From JBGTSJ01 sp041940305 (GTDB lineage Bacteria; Planctomycetota; Planctomycetia; Planctomycetales; Planctomycetaceae): a stretch of DNA of 64,000 nt. Positions 63,855 to 64,000 of this stretch are shown here, piece by piece. Under the pieces are notes generated by a model. It was not told the DNA's origin and made no database searches. It saw only the letters and a list, made by a program, of their open reading frames with translations. Each line of letters begins with the position of its first letter. Position 1 is the stretch's first letter. Made by a program: the position numbers and the translations under genes. Location of the stretch: contig JBGTSJ010000004.1 of assembly GCA_041940305.1 (NCBI GenBank), forward strand, positions 248,001 through 312,000. The letters run 5' to 3'.

Positions 63855-64000
63855 ATGCGAATCGTGGCTATGGTCGTCACGGCGGCGGTTCTCTCCGGGA
63901 CGCAACCTCAGACCGGAAGAGCCGACGAGCCGCACTGGGCCTTCCATCCGCTTGAGCTGCCGCTGATTCCTGAGTGTTCCGACGACAATTGGGCCCGCAA
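63855..64000 (+). CDS. Start of a PSD1/DUF1549-like exported protein (3' truncated by the window)
   Basis: 48 codons visible. GAGGGAG 11 bases before the ATG; signal peptide MRIVAMVVTAAVLSG with cleavage near RADEPHW. HWAFHPLELPLIPE, then DDNWARK resembles the junction region before a DUF1549 domain (HWAFxPLxxPxxP). The rest lies beyond the window. Confidence 0.55.
   Translation, partial: MRIVAMVVTAAVLSGTQPQTGRADEPHWAFHPLELPLIPECSDDNWAR

Overview
The window reads as chromosomal DNA of a planctomycete (Planctomycetota, probably order Planctomycetales). The evidence is the protein families, not a marker gene: paired DUF1549/DUF1553 (PSCyt/PSD1) cytochromes and Tat-exported DUF1501 proteins at three loci, a PVC-type dehydrogenase with a heme-binding C-terminus, a DUF1559 pseudopilin-like protein followed by a small lipoprotein, DUF1343 proteins, and high GC. 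Gene density is high. I saw no rRNA, tRNA, phage or insertion sequence.

Layout. 1-9.4 kb is housekeeping: a truncated PVC dehydrogenase, alaS, a Deg-type protease, recA under a promoter overlapped by a near-ideal SOS box, a CYTH protein and two small paralogous membrane proteins. 9.5-19.8 kb, nearly all minus strand, holds a prenyltransferase-repeat protein, a MoaD-like protein, lpdA, two exported or membrane proteins, an MsrP-type molybdoenzyme, ilvE, a LolD/LolC-like transporter split by a long inverted repeat, and dgkA. 20.2-28.9 kb is a nitrate assimilation operon: narK, a nirB-nirD fusion, a fused four-cluster Fe-S/membrane-anchor protein and a nitrate reductase. A sigma-54-like promoter lies upstream, and palindromic repeats are inserted in frame inside two of its genes. 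29-33 kb is a PSD1/DUF1501 pair. 33.1-39.9 kb is a divergent MurNAc-recycling locus: kinase and murQ one way; symporter, two DUF1343/NamZ paralogues and a creatininase-family protein the other.

39.9-45 kb mixes decayed genes (a metal P-type ATPase and smaller fragments) with the DUF1559/lipoprotein pair and a BlaI/M56 signalling pair whose promoter overlaps a palindrome. 45-51 kb is a three-gene minus-strand operon (LamG-containing PSD1 protein, DUF1501, Tat nitrilase). 51-55 kb has a decayed DUF2293 gene, a secreted protein, a Tat metallophosphoesterase and a large alpha/beta hydrolase.

55.5-62.1 kb is the most interesting part: a compact class II lanthipeptide cluster in the order lanM, a short one-TM protein, a C39-peptidase ABC transporter, and a 69-residue precursor peptide with a mersacidin/lichenicidin-type double-glycine leader and a Pro/Arg-rich, Cys-Cys-ending core. 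A broken gene follows it, then a Tat amidohydrolase and the start of a further PSD1-type protein.

How the genes work together. LanM would dehydrate and cyclise the precursor, and the C39 transporter would cut the leader after Gly-Gly and export it. NarK, nitrate reductase, the Fe-S/anchor protein and NirBD would take nitrate to ammonium. The two NamZ proteins, symporter, kinase and MurQ would recycle wall MurNAc. All assignments rest on reading motifs; no database search was possible.
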